This document shows positions 43,123 through 55,844 of a stretch of 64,000 bases of DNA, piece after piece. The stretch comes from Lysobacterales bacterium (GTDB lineage Bacteria; Pseudomonadota; Gammaproteobacteria; Xanthomonadales; Rhodanobacteraceae), in NCBI GenBank assembly GCA_016707485.1, contig JADJHN010000001.1:310001-374000 (forward strand), in the 5' to 3' direction. Each line of letters begins with the position of its first letter. Position 1 is the first letter of the stretch. The notes under the pieces are model-generated. The model did not search any database. It saw only the letters and a list, made by a program, of their open reading frames with translations, and was not told the DNA's origin. The translations under genes were made by a program, and so were the position numbers.

Positions 43123-46100
43123 ATGAGCAAACCAAGCACGATCGGACCTGTCCAGTCGCAGATTCGCGCAGCACAGTGCGCAATGCCGGCAACAACCGCG
43201 CGCCGCAAGTCCGCGACGCTGGCAGGCCTGTTTGCAGTCTTTGCCTTGACCGCGGCAGGCGCGCTGGCGGCCAGCGAGGAGAAGCCGGTCGAACGCAGCT
43301 ACACCACCGCGCCCAACGCTCCCGCCTTCCAGACCTGGTCGCAGGCCGACGAAAAGTCAAAAGGTTGCGTGTCCTGCCATACCGATTCGGATCGCAAGAC
43401 CATGCATGCGTCGCCGGCGGTCGTGCTCGGTTGTACGGATTGCCATGGCGGCAATGCCGTGGTCGAGGCCCCGGCCGGCGTATCGGGTGAACCGGTTGTC
43501 GGCGGGGCGGATGCGCATGGTCACGCGGGTGGCCGCCATTACGCATCCGCCTATCAGGAGGCGATCGACCAGGCGCATGTGTTGCCACGCTATCCGGACA
43601 AGTGGCCATCCAGCGCCAATCCGCAACGCACCTACACCTGGCTGCTCAAGGAATCACCTGAATTCGTCCGCTTCGTCAATCCGGGTGACCTGCGCATCGC
43701 GCGCGAGGCCTGCGGTTCATGCCATTTGCCGGTGATCCAGGCCAGCGAAAAGAGCCTGATGGCGAATGCGGCGATGTTCTGGGGTGCCGGCGCGTACAAC
43801 AACGGCATCCTGCCCTACAAGCATTCGATCCTCGGCGAGGCTTACGACCGCGACGGCAATCCGGCCAGCGTCAGCAACGGCATTGCCAATGACGCGAGCA
43901 TGGATGCGCATGGCATCCTGCCGAAGATCAGCCCGTTGCCGAGTTGGGAAACCACGCCACCGGGCGACATTTTCCGCGTCTTCGAGCGCGGCGGTCGCAA
44001 CATCAGCAACCTGTTTCCCGAAATCGGGCTACCCAACGAAGCCGGCCAGATCCAGCGCCTCGAGGAACCCGGTCGCCCCGACATCAAGCAATCCAACCGC
44101 GGCCCGGGAACCGGCAGCCGTGTCTCGATCCCGGTCCTCAACATCACCAAGACCCGACTCAACGATCCGTTCCTGTGGATGCTGGGCACCAACGACAATC
44201 CGGGCGATTTCCGCTCGTCCGGATGCAGCAGTTGCCATGTGGTGTACGCCAACGATCGCGATCCCCGCCACTCGGCGATCTACGCGAAGTTCGGCAACAT
44301 GGGCACCAGCCAGCAGGTCGACCCGACCATTCCAAAAGACGAGCCGGGGCACCCGCTCAAGCACGAGTTCACCCGCCAGATCCCGACCAGCCAGTGCATG
44401 ATCTGCCACATGCACCAGCCGAACATGTTCATCAACACGATGCTCGGCTACACGATGTGGGATTACGAGTCGGATGCCGCATCGATGTGGCCGGAAAAGC
44501 AGCAATACCCGGATGCGGAGAAGATGCGCGCGATCCTTGATCGCAACCCCGAGGAAGCCTCGGTACGCGGCAAATGGGGCGATCCGGAGTTCTCCCGGGA
44601 TGTCTCCCTGCTCAACCCAACCTTGAAAGATACCCAGTTCGCCGACTATCACGGTCATGGCTGGAACTTCCGTGCCGTCTACAAGCGCGACCGCAAGGGC
44701 AACCTGCTGGACAAGGTCGGCACCCGAATCGCCGATGACGATCCGGACAAGTGGAAGAAAGGCGTGCACCTTTCCTCGATCCATGTCGATGTCGGCATGC
44801 AGTGCGTCGACTGTCATTTCGCCCAGGACAACCACGGCAACGGCTATCTCAAGGCCGAGGTCATGGGCGCGGTCGAAATCCAGTGCCAGGATTGCCATGG
44901 CACGGCCGACGCCCTGCCAACGCTGAAGACTTCCGGCCCGGCCGCATCGAAGTTCGGCAAGGACCTGCTGCTGATCCGCAACCCGGATGGCAAGAAGCGT
45001 TTTGAATGGGTTGGCGACACCCTGATCCAGCGTTCGGCCGTCACCCCCGATCTCGAATGGACGATGTCCCTGGTCAAGCAGACCGCGGATCCCTTGTCGG
45101 GCAGCTACAACGACAAGGCAACCCGCGCACACACGATGTCGATGGACACCGACCAGTTGCGCTGGGGCGCCGACGTGCCGCTCGACCAGCGTGCGCACAG
45201 TGAAGACAAGATGCTTTGCTACGCCTGCCACACCTCGTGGACAACGAGTTGCGGCGGCTGCCACCTGCCGATCCAGGCCAACTGGAAAACCGAGCGGCAC
45301 AAGTACGAGGGCGGTGCCACGCGCAATTTCGCCACCTACAATCCGCAGGTCGCCCGCGACCAGATGTTCTTCCTCGGCAAGCACGGCGGCATCAAGGACG
45401 GCAAGATCGCCCCGGTGCGTTCATCCTCGGCCCTGGTGCTTTCGTCGACCAACATCAATCGCGAGAAGATCTACATCCAGCAGCCGCCGATTGCCGCCTC
45501 CGGCTACAGCTCGCAGGCGTTCGCTCCGCACTACCCGCATACCGAGCGCAAGACCGAAACCAAGGATTGCGAGGATTGCCATCTTTCCAAAAAGAACGAC
45601 AACAACGCGATCATGGCCCAGCTGCTGTTGCTCGGGACCAAGTTCGTCGATTTCATCGGCTATCACGCCTGGATCGGTGGCGATGGCGAAATCGGTGCCG
45701 TCCAGGTTACCGAATGGGACGAGCCGCAAGCAGTGATCGGCAGCTACCTGCAGCGCTACGCCTACCCCGACTGGTATGCCGCCCACCAGGCCAACAAGCA
45801 GGAACTGAAGATTGCCGTGGAACACCCGGCCGGCCTGGCCAACTGCCTGCAACTGCGTGGGGAATACCTGTTTGTCGCCGAAGGCAGCAAGGGCTCGCGG
45901 ATTTACGATGCCGCCAGTGTCGCCAACAAGGGTTTTTCGCAAAAGCTGGTGACCGCGCCGTTCTCGCCGCTTGGCCAGGACACCGCGATCAAATCGAAGA
46001 ACGCCACCTGCATCGCTCTGGCAACCACCCAACCGGTCGCGCCCGAGCGCAACACCGGTGATCTCATGCGCGTGCAGAATGCCGAACAGCCGATGCACCC

Positions 46101-47070
46101 GATCTACAAGTACGCCTTCATCACAGATGCCGAAGAAGGTTTGATCGCAACCGATATCGATACCCTTGCCGATGGCGATCCACGCGACAATTTCCTCACC
46201 CGCGCGCTGACCTGGAATGAAAACGGCGTACTCAACGGCGCGCGCCACCTGACCATTGCCGGCACCACCTTGTATATCGCAACCGATGTCGGCATCGTGA
46301 TTCTCGATCTCGATGATCCGCTCAAGCCGCGCTATCTGAAGACGATACCGATTGCCGATGCGCGTGCCAGCCAGGTGCAGTTCCGTTATCTGTTCGTCAC
46401 CGCCGGTGATGGCTTGCACGTAGTCGATGTGACCATGCCGGAACAGGCGCACGAGGTGGCCGGGGCAAAACTCGCCCTGGCCGATGCGCACAAGCTGCAT
46501 GTCGCGCGCACGTTTGCCTATGTCGCCAACGGTGCCGAAGGCCTGGCCATCATCGATGTCACCAACCCGGAGCAGCCGAAGCTTTATCAGACGTTCAATG
46601 CCGGCGGCCAGCTCAATGACGCCCGCGATGTCATCGTCGGCACCACCAATGCCTCGCTGTTCGCCTATGTTGCCGATGGCAAGAACGGCCTCAAGGTGAT
46701 CCAGTTGACCTCGCCCGAGTTGCAGCCGAAGTTCTACGGTTTTGCGCCGGATCCGAATCCGCAACTGATCGCCTGGTATCCGACGCGCAAGCCCGCGCTT
46801 TCGCTCTCGCGAGGCCTCGAGCGTGATCGCGCCGTCGATGAATCCGGCCATCAGGTTGCCGTGTTCGGCCGCATTGGTTCGCGACCGTTCAATCTGGAGG
46901 AAATGCGCCGGTTGTTCCTGCGCAAGGACGGAACGCCGTGGTATGTCAGCAACGACGTCGATGACCACGGCACGGGCACCGAAAAGACGACGCGGACTCC
47001 CGATCCAGGCCAGAGCCATCGAAGCCATGACCGGAATGATTCCCCGCAACCCGTCATCCGCAATCGCTGA
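43123..47070 (+). CDS. Decaheme cytochrome c with LVIVD beta-propeller
   Basis: A 1315-residue exported protein (signal ending ALAASEEK, near residue 50). The first 840 residues hold ten CXXCH sites (CVSCH, CTDCH, CGSCH, CSSCH, CMICH, CVDCH, CQDCH, CYACH, CGGCH, CEDCH). The last third is a propeller of LVIVD-type repeats (EEGLIATDIDTLADGDP, DVGIVILDLDDPLKPRY, GDGLHVVDVTMPEQA, AEGLAIIDVTNPEQPK). No lipobox is seen, so it is periplasmic or delivered to the surface by other means. The ATG at 43123 has GAGGGG 6 bp upstream; a GTG just before it is less likely. It closes the redox operon. Confidence 0.9.
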   Translation: MSKPSTIGPVQSQIRAAQCAMPATTARRKSATLAGLFAVFALTAAGALAASEEKPVERSYTTAPNAPAFQTWSQADEKSKGCVSCHTDSDRKTMHASPAVVLGCTDCHGGNAVVEAPAGVSGEPVVGGADAHGHAGGRHYASAYQEAIDQAHVLPRYPDKWPSSANPQRTYTWLLKESPEFVRFVNPGDLRIAREACGSCHLPVIQASEKSLMANAAMFWGAGAYNNGILPYKHSILGEAYDRDGNPASVSNGIANDASMDAHGILPKISPLPSWETTPPGDIFRVFERGGRNISNLFPEIGLPNEAGQIQRLEEPGRPDIKQSNRGPGTGSRVSIPVLNITKTRLNDPFLWMLGTNDNPGDFRSSGCSSCHVVYANDRDPRHSAIYAKFGNMGTSQQVDPTIPKDEPGHPLKHEFTRQIPTSQCMICHMHQPNMFINTMLGYTMWDYESDAASMWPEKQQYPDAEKMRAILDRNPEEASVRGKWGDPEFSRDVSLLNPTLKDTQFADYHGHGWNFRAVYKRDRKGNLLDKVGTRIADDDPDKWKKGVHLSSIHVDVGMQCVDCHFAQDNHGNGYLKAEVMGAVEIQCQDCHGTADALPTLKTSGPAASKFGKDLLLIRNPDGKKRFEWVGDTLIQRSAVTPDLEWTMSLVKQTADPLSGSYNDKATRAHTMSMDTDQLRWGADVPLDQRAHSEDKMLCYACHTSWTTSCGGCHLPIQANWKTERHKYEGGATRNFATYNPQVARDQMFFLGKHGGIKDGKIAPVRSSSALVLSSTNINREKIYIQQPPIAASGYSSQAFAPHYPHTERKTETKDCEDCHLSKKNDNNAIMAQLLLLGTKFVDFIGYHAWIGGDGEIGAVQVTEWDEPQAVIGSYLQRYAYPDWYAAHQANKQELKIAVEHPAGLANCLQLRGEYLFVAEGSKGSRIYDAASVANKGFSQKLVTAPFSPLGQDTAIKSKNATCIALATTQPVAPERNTGDLMRVQNAEQPMHPIYKYAFITDAEEGLIATDIDTLADGDPRDNFLTRALTWNENGVLNGARHLTIAGTTLYIATDVGIVILDLDDPLKPRYLKTIPIADARASQVQFRYLFVTAGDGLHVVDVTMPEQAHEVAGAKLALADAHKLHVARTFAYVANGAEGLAIIDVTNPEQPKLYQTFNAGGQLNDARDVIVGTTNASLFAYVADGKNGLKVIQLTSPELQPKFYGFAPDPNPQLIAWYPTRKPALSLSRGLERDRAVDESGHQVAVFGRIGSRPFNLEEMRRLFLRKDGTPWYVSNDVDDHGTGTEKTTRTPDPGQSHRSHDRNDSPQPVIRNR

Positions 47071-47076
47071 ACCGAG

Positions 47077-47559
47077 ATGACCGTCAGCGCGAACGAGGCC
47101 ACGCTTCAGCGCCTGCATGCGGCATTTGCAAGGCGCGACGGCACGACCATGGCCGCCTGCTACCACGCCGACGCGCACTTTCGTGATCCGATATTCGATC
47201 TGCGCGGCAACGAGATCGGGGCGATGTGGCGGATGCTCTGCTCGCGCAGCAACGAGTTGCGCATCGAGTCAACAGGCCTCCAGGTTGACGGCGACTCGGG
47301 CCGGGCCGATTGGCAAGCCTGGTATCCGTTTTCGATGACCGGGCGCAAGGTGCACAACATCGTCCACTCCGACTATCGATTCCGCGATGGGCTGATCGTC
47401 GAACAGTTCGATGCATTCCCGTTCTGGCGCTGGTCACGCCAGGCGCTCGGAACGAGTGGACTGCTGCTGGGTTGGACACCCCTGTTGCAAAACAAGGTGC
47501 GCGCCAGCGCGAACAAGGCGCTTCACCACTACATTTCGTCCAGTCCGGCCAGCCACTGA
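47077..47559 (+). CDS. SnoaL/NTF2-like protein
   Basis: A 160-residue protein of the NTF2-like superfamily (LQRLHAAFARRDGTTMAACY, FRDPIFDLRGNEIGAMWRML, WQAWYPFSMTGRKVHN). Such small cone-shaped folds bind hydrophobic ligands or act as isomerases; no activity can be deduced. It starts 6 bp after the LVIVD cytochrome gene, so it is probably cotranscribed with the redox cluster. The C-terminal tail (LLGWTPLLQNKVRASANKAL) is typical of the DUF4440/SnoaL-like group found in many proteobacteria. Confidence 0.8.
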   Translation: MTVSANEATLQRLHAAFARRDGTTMAACYHADAHFRDPIFDLRGNEIGAMWRMLCSRSNELRIESTGLQVDGDSGRADWQAWYPFSMTGRKVHNIVHSDYRFRDGLIVEQFDAFPFWRWSRQALGTSGLLLGWTPLLQNKVRASANKALHHYISSSPASH

Positions 47560-47606
47560 TCCCGGACGAACGGTTTTGTTCATTCGCAAATGACTACACT
47601 GCAGCG

Positions 47607-49076
47607 ATGCCTGCCCTGCCCAAATTCCTGCCTGTCTACCAATCCAGCGGGTCGATGCGCCTGCTCGCCGAACAGGCATTCAGCCGTGCCGCCGGCGCGC
47701 CGCTGGTCAACGGCAATCACGTCGATCTGCTGATCGATGGCCTGGCCAATTTCGATGCCTGGCTTGCTGCTATCCGTTCGGCGAAATCGAGCATCCTGTT
47801 CGAGAACTACATCTTCCGCAACGACGCCCTGACCCTCGGTATCCGCGATGCCCTGATCGAGCGCGCACGCGCGGGGGTCAAGGTCATGATCATTCGCGAC
47901 TGGCTGGGCTGCCTCGGTCAATCGGGGCCGGGTTTTTGGCAACCCCTGATTGCGGCCGGCGGCGAAGTGCGCACGTTCAATCCACCCCGGCTTGGCAGTC
48001 CGTTTGGCTGGCTTTCGCGCGACCATCGCAAACTGCTGGTCGTCGATTCGACGGTCGGCTTCCTCGGTGGCATTTGCGTCAGTGCCAAATGGCTTGGCGA
48101 TGCGAAAAGGGAAATTGCTCCGTGGCGGGATACCGGCGTCGCCGTGCATGGACCCGCGGTCAGGGAACTGGCCGCCGCCTTTGCCGACAACTGGGCGCAC
48201 CTCGGCAGTGCCCTTCCGCCGGAATTCCTCGTCCCGTTCAACACGATCGAGGCGGCAGGCAATATCGACCTTCGCGTCGTCGCCACGGTGCCGAACGTGG
48301 CGGGCCTCTATCGCCTGGACCAACTGATTGCGGCCATGGCCAAGGAACGGTTGTGGCTGACCGATGCCTATTTCGTCGGCATCGCACCCTACGTCCACGC
48401 TCTTTCCGCCGCCGCCCGCGATGGCGTCGATGTGCGTCTGCTGGTGCCCGGAACCAGTGACATTCCCACCGTAGGCAGCCTGTCGCGATCAGGCTACCGG
48501 CCGCTGCTCGAGGCAGGCGTGCGCGTGTTCGAGTGGAACGGTTCGATGCTGCATGCCAAGACCGCCGTTGCAGATGGCCGCTGGAGCCGGGTTGGATCGA
48601 GCAATCTCAACATTGCAAGCTGGATGGGCAATTGCGAACTCGATATCGCCGTCGAGGATGGCGAGTTTGCGCAGCGCATGGAACGGCAATACGAATCGGA
48701 TCTGTCCAACTCGACTGAAATCATCCTCTCCGAGCACTGCCGCATTCGCCTGCAGCAACCGCGACACCGCAAGAGCTTCGGGCGCCAGGGCGGAAGTTCG
48801 GGCCGCGCCGCTGCCGGTGCCTTGCGTCTGGCCAACACCATGGGCGCCGCCATCACCAATCGTCGCGTGCTGGGCCCGGCTGAATCGGTGTCGCTGGGCG
48901 GTGGCGGCCTGGTGCTGGCCGCGATCGGCACCATCGCGGCGATCTGGCCGAAGTTCATCGCCTGGCCCCTGGCCATATTCGCGTTCTGGTTTGCGGCCAT
49001 CCTGCTGGTGCGCTATTGGTTGGCGCGCCAGAGCACCCGACAAGCCGACAAGCCCGCCTTGCCTCACGAGGATTGA
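47607..49076 (+). CDS. Cardiolipin synthase-like phospholipase D protein
   Basis: A 489-residue phospholipase-D superfamily protein. Two HKD motifs are present: H140, K142, D147 (DHRKLLVVD, followed by GFLGG) and a second, HAKTAVADGRWSRVGSSN, in the later half. Unlike ClsA there is no N-terminal membrane helix pair, and the C-terminus carries two hydrophobic segments (SLGGGGLVLAAIGTIAAIW and WPLAIFAFWFAAILLVRYWL). This recalls ClsB with an added membrane anchor. The ATG at 47607 is selected because the upstream frame overlaps the NTF2-like gene. It is 47 bp downstream of that gene and may belong to the same transcript. Confidence 0.83.
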   Translation: MPALPKFLPVYQSSGSMRLLAEQAFSRAAGAPLVNGNHVDLLIDGLANFDAWLAAIRSAKSSILFENYIFRNDALTLGIRDALIERARAGVKVMIIRDWLGCLGQSGPGFWQPLIAAGGEVRTFNPPRLGSPFGWLSRDHRKLLVVDSTVGFLGGICVSAKWLGDAKREIAPWRDTGVAVHGPAVRELAAAFADNWAHLGSALPPEFLVPFNTIEAAGNIDLRVVATVPNVAGLYRLDQLIAAMAKERLWLTDAYFVGIAPYVHALSAAARDGVDVRLLVPGTSDIPTVGSLSRSGYRPLLEAGVRVFEWNGSMLHAKTAVADGRWSRVGSSNLNIASWMGNCELDIAVEDGEFAQRMERQYESDLSNSTEIILSEHCRIRLQQPRHRKSFGRQGGSSGRAAAGALRLANTMGAAITNRRVLGPAESVSLGGGGLVLAAIGTIAAIWPKFIAWPLAIFAFWFAAILLVRYWLARQSTRQADKPALPHED

Positions 49077-49204
49077 TGGTGTTCCCCGGTCGTTTCCGTT
49101 CCTCCGCATGGCCGGGCATGACTGGTCACTGCGATTCGTTGCAGGCAGACTGACCGATTCGGCAATGCCGGCATCATGCCCGCCAGGGCTTTGACCTTCC
49201 TGCC

Positions 49205-50566
49205 ATGAAGCTTGAATCCAGCGACCAAAGCCATGCCGAACGCATGATCCTGACGCCATCGGCCTTGAATCGCCTGGCGCATGACCTGCTTGAGGATGCC
49301 CTGCCATCGGTATGGATCGAGGGCGAGCTCTCCAATGTCTCCCGGCCGGCCTCGGGGCATCTGTACTTCACCCTCAAGGATTCAACGGCCCAGGTGCGTT
49401 GCGCGATGTTCAAGCCACGCAGCAGCTGGCTCGGATTCAAGCCGACCGATGGCCTGCATGTGCTGGCCCGCGCCCGGGTCAGCCTGTACGAGGCGCGTGG
49501 AGAGTTCCAGCTCATCGTCGAGCACCTCGAAGAAGCCGGCGAAGGCGCCTTGCAGCGCGAATTTGAGCGCTTGAAGAAACAACTGGCCGCAGAGGGATTG
49601 TTTGCGCGTGAGCGCAAGCGGCTGATCCCACGCCTGCCACGACGAATCGGCATCATCACCTCGGCGACCGGTGCCGCGGTACGCGACGTCCTGCATGTGC
49701 TCGCACGCCGGTTTCCTCTGGTCGAGGTCGAGATTCTGCCGGTGCCGGTGCAAGGCAAGGAGGCCCGCGCGGCCATCGTCGCCATGCTCGATGCCGCCGC
49801 ACGCGCAGGGCGCCATGATGTGTTGCTGCTGACGCGTGGAGGTGGTTCGCTGGAGGATCTGTGGGCATTCAATGACGAGGCTCTGGCTCGCGCCATCGTG
49901 CGCAGTCCGATTCCGGTGGTTTCCGCGGTCGGCCATGAAGTCGATTTCTCGATCAGCGATTTCGTCGCCGACTTGCGCGCGGCAACACCTTCGGCCGCGG
50001 CCGAATTGCTGGTTCCCGATCGCCTCGAGCTGGGCCAGCACATCGAGCACCTGTGCAGCCGCTTGCTGCTGCGCATGCGTCGACGCCTCGAGGCGTCGAG
50101 CCAGCGCAGTGACCACCTGCTCGCCCGCTTGCACCTGCAGCGGCCCACCATGCGCCTGCAACGCGGTCGCGAGCGCCTCCAGCAGGTGCAAGCCCGCCTG
50201 TTGCGCAGCGTACGCCACCAGCGCGAGCGCCAGCAGGATCGCCTCGCGCGCGCACGCGCGCGCCTGCTGGCTGCGCATCCGCGGCGGAAGATGCTGGCCG
50301 CAAGCGAACATGCCGACGCCCTGGCCATGCGCCTGCACAAAAACGCTGCCCACGGCATGGAACGCCGGCGCGCCCACCTCGCCGAACTGGCGCGCGCGCT
50401 GCAGGCGGTGAGTCCACTGGCGACTCTCGGCCGCGGCTACGCCGTCCTCATCGATCGACAATCGGGAGCGGTCATCCGCAGCGTGGCAGCGGTCGATCCG
50501 GCAACGCGCGTGCGTGGCATCCTCTTCGATGGCGAGATCGCCCTGCGCGTCGACGACAGCGGTTGA
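49205..50566 (+). CDS. xseA: Exodeoxyribonuclease VII large subunit
   Basis: A 453-residue protein of normal length. An N-terminal OB fold (PSVWIEGELSNVSRPASGHLYFTLKD) is followed by the catalytic domain with RIGIITSATGAAVRDVL, TRGGGSLEDLWAFNDE and SAVGHEVDFSISDFVAD. The long Arg-rich coiled coil and the C-terminal GRGYAVL segment are as in the family. With XseB, which is not in this window, it degrades single-stranded DNA. Confidence 0.95.
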   Translation: MKLESSDQSHAERMILTPSALNRLAHDLLEDALPSVWIEGELSNVSRPASGHLYFTLKDSTAQVRCAMFKPRSSWLGFKPTDGLHVLARARVSLYEARGEFQLIVEHLEEAGEGALQREFERLKKQLAAEGLFARERKRLIPRLPRRIGIITSATGAAVRDVLHVLARRFPLVEVEILPVPVQGKEARAAIVAMLDAAARAGRHDVLLLTRGGGSLEDLWAFNDEALARAIVRSPIPVVSAVGHEVDFSISDFVADLRAATPSAAAELLVPDRLELGQHIEHLCSRLLLRMRRRLEASSQRSDHLLARLHLQRPTMRLQRGRERLQQVQARLLRSVRHQRERQQDRLARARARLLAAHPRRKMLAASEHADALAMRLHKNAAHGMERRRAHLAELARALQAVSPLATLGRGYAVLIDRQSGAVIRSVAAVDPATRVRGILFDGEIALRVDDSG

Positions 50567-50709
50567 CCGGCCCCGGACCTGCCGCCCACAATCGGACCTC
50601 CGCGCCGCAATTCCGTAATCCCTGGCGCACCCGCATCACCGGCCCGGGAAGCGGCCGGAATCATCGCAAGAACCATCCACCCCTCTGCATCGAGAATGGA
50701 GTGCTGCGC

Positions 50710-52350
<1,641 letters not shown>

Positions 52351-52414
52351 TGCCACCACTGGCCACTGCGCCCGCACGCGATTCGCCATCCCTCCATTGC
52401 CGCAGGAGCGCAGC

Positions 52415-53851
<1,437 letters not shown>

Positions 53852-53897
53852 GGGCCAGCCTGATCAACACGGCACACGCACAGGCCCAGGGGGTCCA

Positions 53898-55151
53898 TCA
53901 GGCAAATCGTGAGACATTGAACGGAGCCAGATCAAACGAGGGTTTTTCGCCGGCAATGACCTCGCTGACCAGCAACCCGGTGACGGCAGACAGGGTCACC
54001 CCGAGCATGCCGTGGCCAGTGGCCATGCACAGGTTGTCGATGCCCTGCACGCGCCCGAGGATGGGCAGGTCATCCGGCGTCATCGGCCGCCAGCCATACC
54101 ATTCTTCCTGCATTTGCCCGCCTTCGGGTTCATGCAGGTAGATTGCCGAGGATCGGCGCAAGGCGTCGAGACGGGTGCGATTGAGGCTGCTGTCGTAGCC
54201 GGCGAATTCCATGGTGCTGCCGAGACGGAAGCCGGAATCCCAGGCAGTCACGCAGACGCTGGCTTCCTTCAATGTGAGCGGCAGGCGCGGACAGGTCTGC
54301 GGCCGCGAATATGTGATGGAATAGCCCTTGCCCGGCTGGATCGGCAGGCGCAGGCCGATCGGGCGTGCCAGGGCCGGCGACCATGCGCCCAGCGCAAACA
54401 CTACCTCGTTCGCCGAATAGTCACCGCCGCTCGTGCGCACCTTTGCAATGCGACCGCGCCCCAGCGTGATTGCGCTGATGCAGCTATGTTCCTCGATGCG
54501 CCCACCACGCTCGCGAACGACCCGGGCAAGCTCGTCGACGAAGCGGTCCGGACGCAACTGCGCATCGGCCGGATTGAAATAGCCGCCGGCCACGCCAGGC
54601 TTTAGCGCCGCTTCCATCGATTCGATGCGCGCACCATCGAGGGACTCGACCGGAACACCGACTTCAGTCAGCGTTCGCGCATACCACGAACTAGCCGCCA
54701 GGGCCTTGCGATCGCGAAAAACATGCAGCGAGCCAATTGCCTGGTACTCGCAATCGAGCTTTTCGCGCTCGACCATGCCGGCAATCAGTTCGTTGGAACG
54801 CAACAGCAGGGGTGATTTGACAGCAGTCGCCGCAGCGAAATCCTTCCAGTTGCAGCGACGCCGAAAGGCCTCGAGCCAGCGCAGCAGGCCAGGATCGAGC
54901 CGGGGCTTGATGCGCAATGGCGCGTCGCGTTTGAGCAACCAGCGCAGCGCCGTGCCGACCACGCCCGGCATGGCCAGCGGCATGGCGTGACTGGGGGTCA
55001 GGGTGCCGCAATTTCCGTGCGAACTGCCGCCGCCAACCTGGCCCTGGTCGAGAACGGTGACATTCCGGCCCCGTGCCAGCAGGTGGTAGGCACAGGCCAG
55101 GCCAATCACGCCGCCACCGAGAATCAATACATCCGCTTCATGCTGCGCCAT
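53898..55151 (-). CDS. FAD-dependent D-amino-acid dehydrogenase-like oxidase (DadA type)
   Basis: A 417-residue DAO-superfamily flavoprotein. The dinucleotide-binding N-terminus (DVLILGGGVIGLACAYHLLARG) has the GxGxxG motif, and GHGMLGVTLSAVTGLLVSE closes the FAD site. The substrate is probably a D-amino acid; D-hydroxyproline and D-alanine dehydrogenases look alike at this level. It converges on the aldehyde dehydrogenase gene, so the pair may not be functionally linked. The ATG at 55151 (MAQHEADVL) was chosen over the longer frame. Confidence 0.85.
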   Translation of the reverse strand: MAQHEADVLILGGGVIGLACAYHLLARGRNVTVLDQGQVGGGSSHGNCGTLTPSHAMPLAMPGVVGTALRWLLKRDAPLRIKPRLDPGLLRWLEAFRRRCNWKDFAAATAVKSPLLLRSNELIAGMVEREKLDCEYQAIGSLHVFRDRKALAASSWYARTLTEVGVPVESLDGARIESMEAALKPGVAGGYFNPADAQLRPDRFVDELARVVRERGGRIEEHSCISAITLGRGRIAKVRTSGGDYSANEVVFALGAWSPALARPIGLRLPIQPGKGYSITYSRPQTCPRLPLTLKEASVCVTAWDSGFRLGSTMEFAGYDSSLNRTRLDALRRSSAIYLHEPEGGQMQEEWYGWRPMTPDDLPILGRVQGIDNLCMATGHGMLGVTLSAVTGLLVSEVIAGEKPSFDLAPFNVSRFA

Positions 55152-55441
55152 GCGCGTGATTCTACCGAGTTCACCGTGATCGCGGCAGGCATGCCGGGCG
55201 CCGCCAGGCCTGGCCACGGCAATGCCTTGCTCGTCCACGGCTTGCGGCGAAGCGTCATGGTTTGTCAGCAAGTGACGAAAGCGGAGCCTGGCCCCGGCAG
55301 CCAGGCCTGCCGCATCCACCGCGCCGCAGTGGCTGATCAGCCAGCGTCCGCCAGCTTTGCAGGCAACCTCGAATCCCCGGCTTCACTTGGCACGGAGCCT
55401 GCATGTTCCATTGCAGTTTCGAACCTTCTCGGGAGATTCCA

Positions 55442-55753
55442 ATGAATGCTTCTTCCAACGAAATGCTGCTGGCGCTGCGCTCACCGACATCCGGATGGCT
55501 GGCTGCCGTGATCTGCGCACTCGATGAAGCCTTGCTCGACCCCGAATTCAGCGAACAACACCGGCAGATGCTGCGTGGTCTGCTGGATGCTGGCCAGGTT
55601 CCGGAAAACGTCGCTGCCGCATCCCACGAGCGCCTGCAGAAGTTCGAGGAAGCCGTACAGACCTTGCACGAGGCCCTGGTCGGCGAAGATGCCCACTTCG
55701 AGGCACCCGTCGCGGCCCGTCCCCAACTCAAGCTTTGCGCCAGCGCTGCATGA
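55442..55753 (+). CDS. Small hypothetical protein
   Basis: A 103-residue acidic, mostly helical protein (GWLAAVICALDEALLDPEF, then HERLQKFEEAVQTLHEALV). The ATG at 55442 follows CGGGAGAT. A clear terminator begins 6 bp after the stop, so it is an independent small gene. I do not recognise the family; no signal peptide, membrane helix or Cys motif is seen. Confidence 0.6.
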   Translation: MNASSNEMLLALRSPTSGWLAAVICALDEALLDPEFSEQHRQMLRGLLDAGQVPENVAAASHERLQKFEEAVQTLHEALVGEDAHFEAPVAARPQLKLCASAA

Positions 55754-55758
55754 CTTTG

Positions 55759-55802
55759 AAGACGCCGCTCGTTTCCGAATCCGCGTGTGGCGTCTTTTTT
55801 TC
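55759..55802 (+). terminator. Intrinsic terminator of the small gene at 55442
   Basis: Arms AAGACGCC (55759-55766) and GGCGTCTT (55789-55796) form an 8-bp stem with a 22-nt loop and run into a tract of seven Ts. Confidence 0.85.
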
Positions 55803-55844
55803 TTCCCGATTGACACATCGCCCGGCCTGATCCATGGTCGGGCG

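Noticed and set aside
33946..47070. Identification of the redox cluster as a standard mtrCAB operon
   Set aside because: The barrel lacks recognisable MtrB features, neither cytochrome has the MtrA or MtrC layout, and the flavoprotein and FHA fusions have no counterpart there.
45421..47178. Minus-strand open frame of 585 codons
   Set aside because: Antisense to the LVIVD cytochrome; the propeller repeats on the plus strand are unmistakable.
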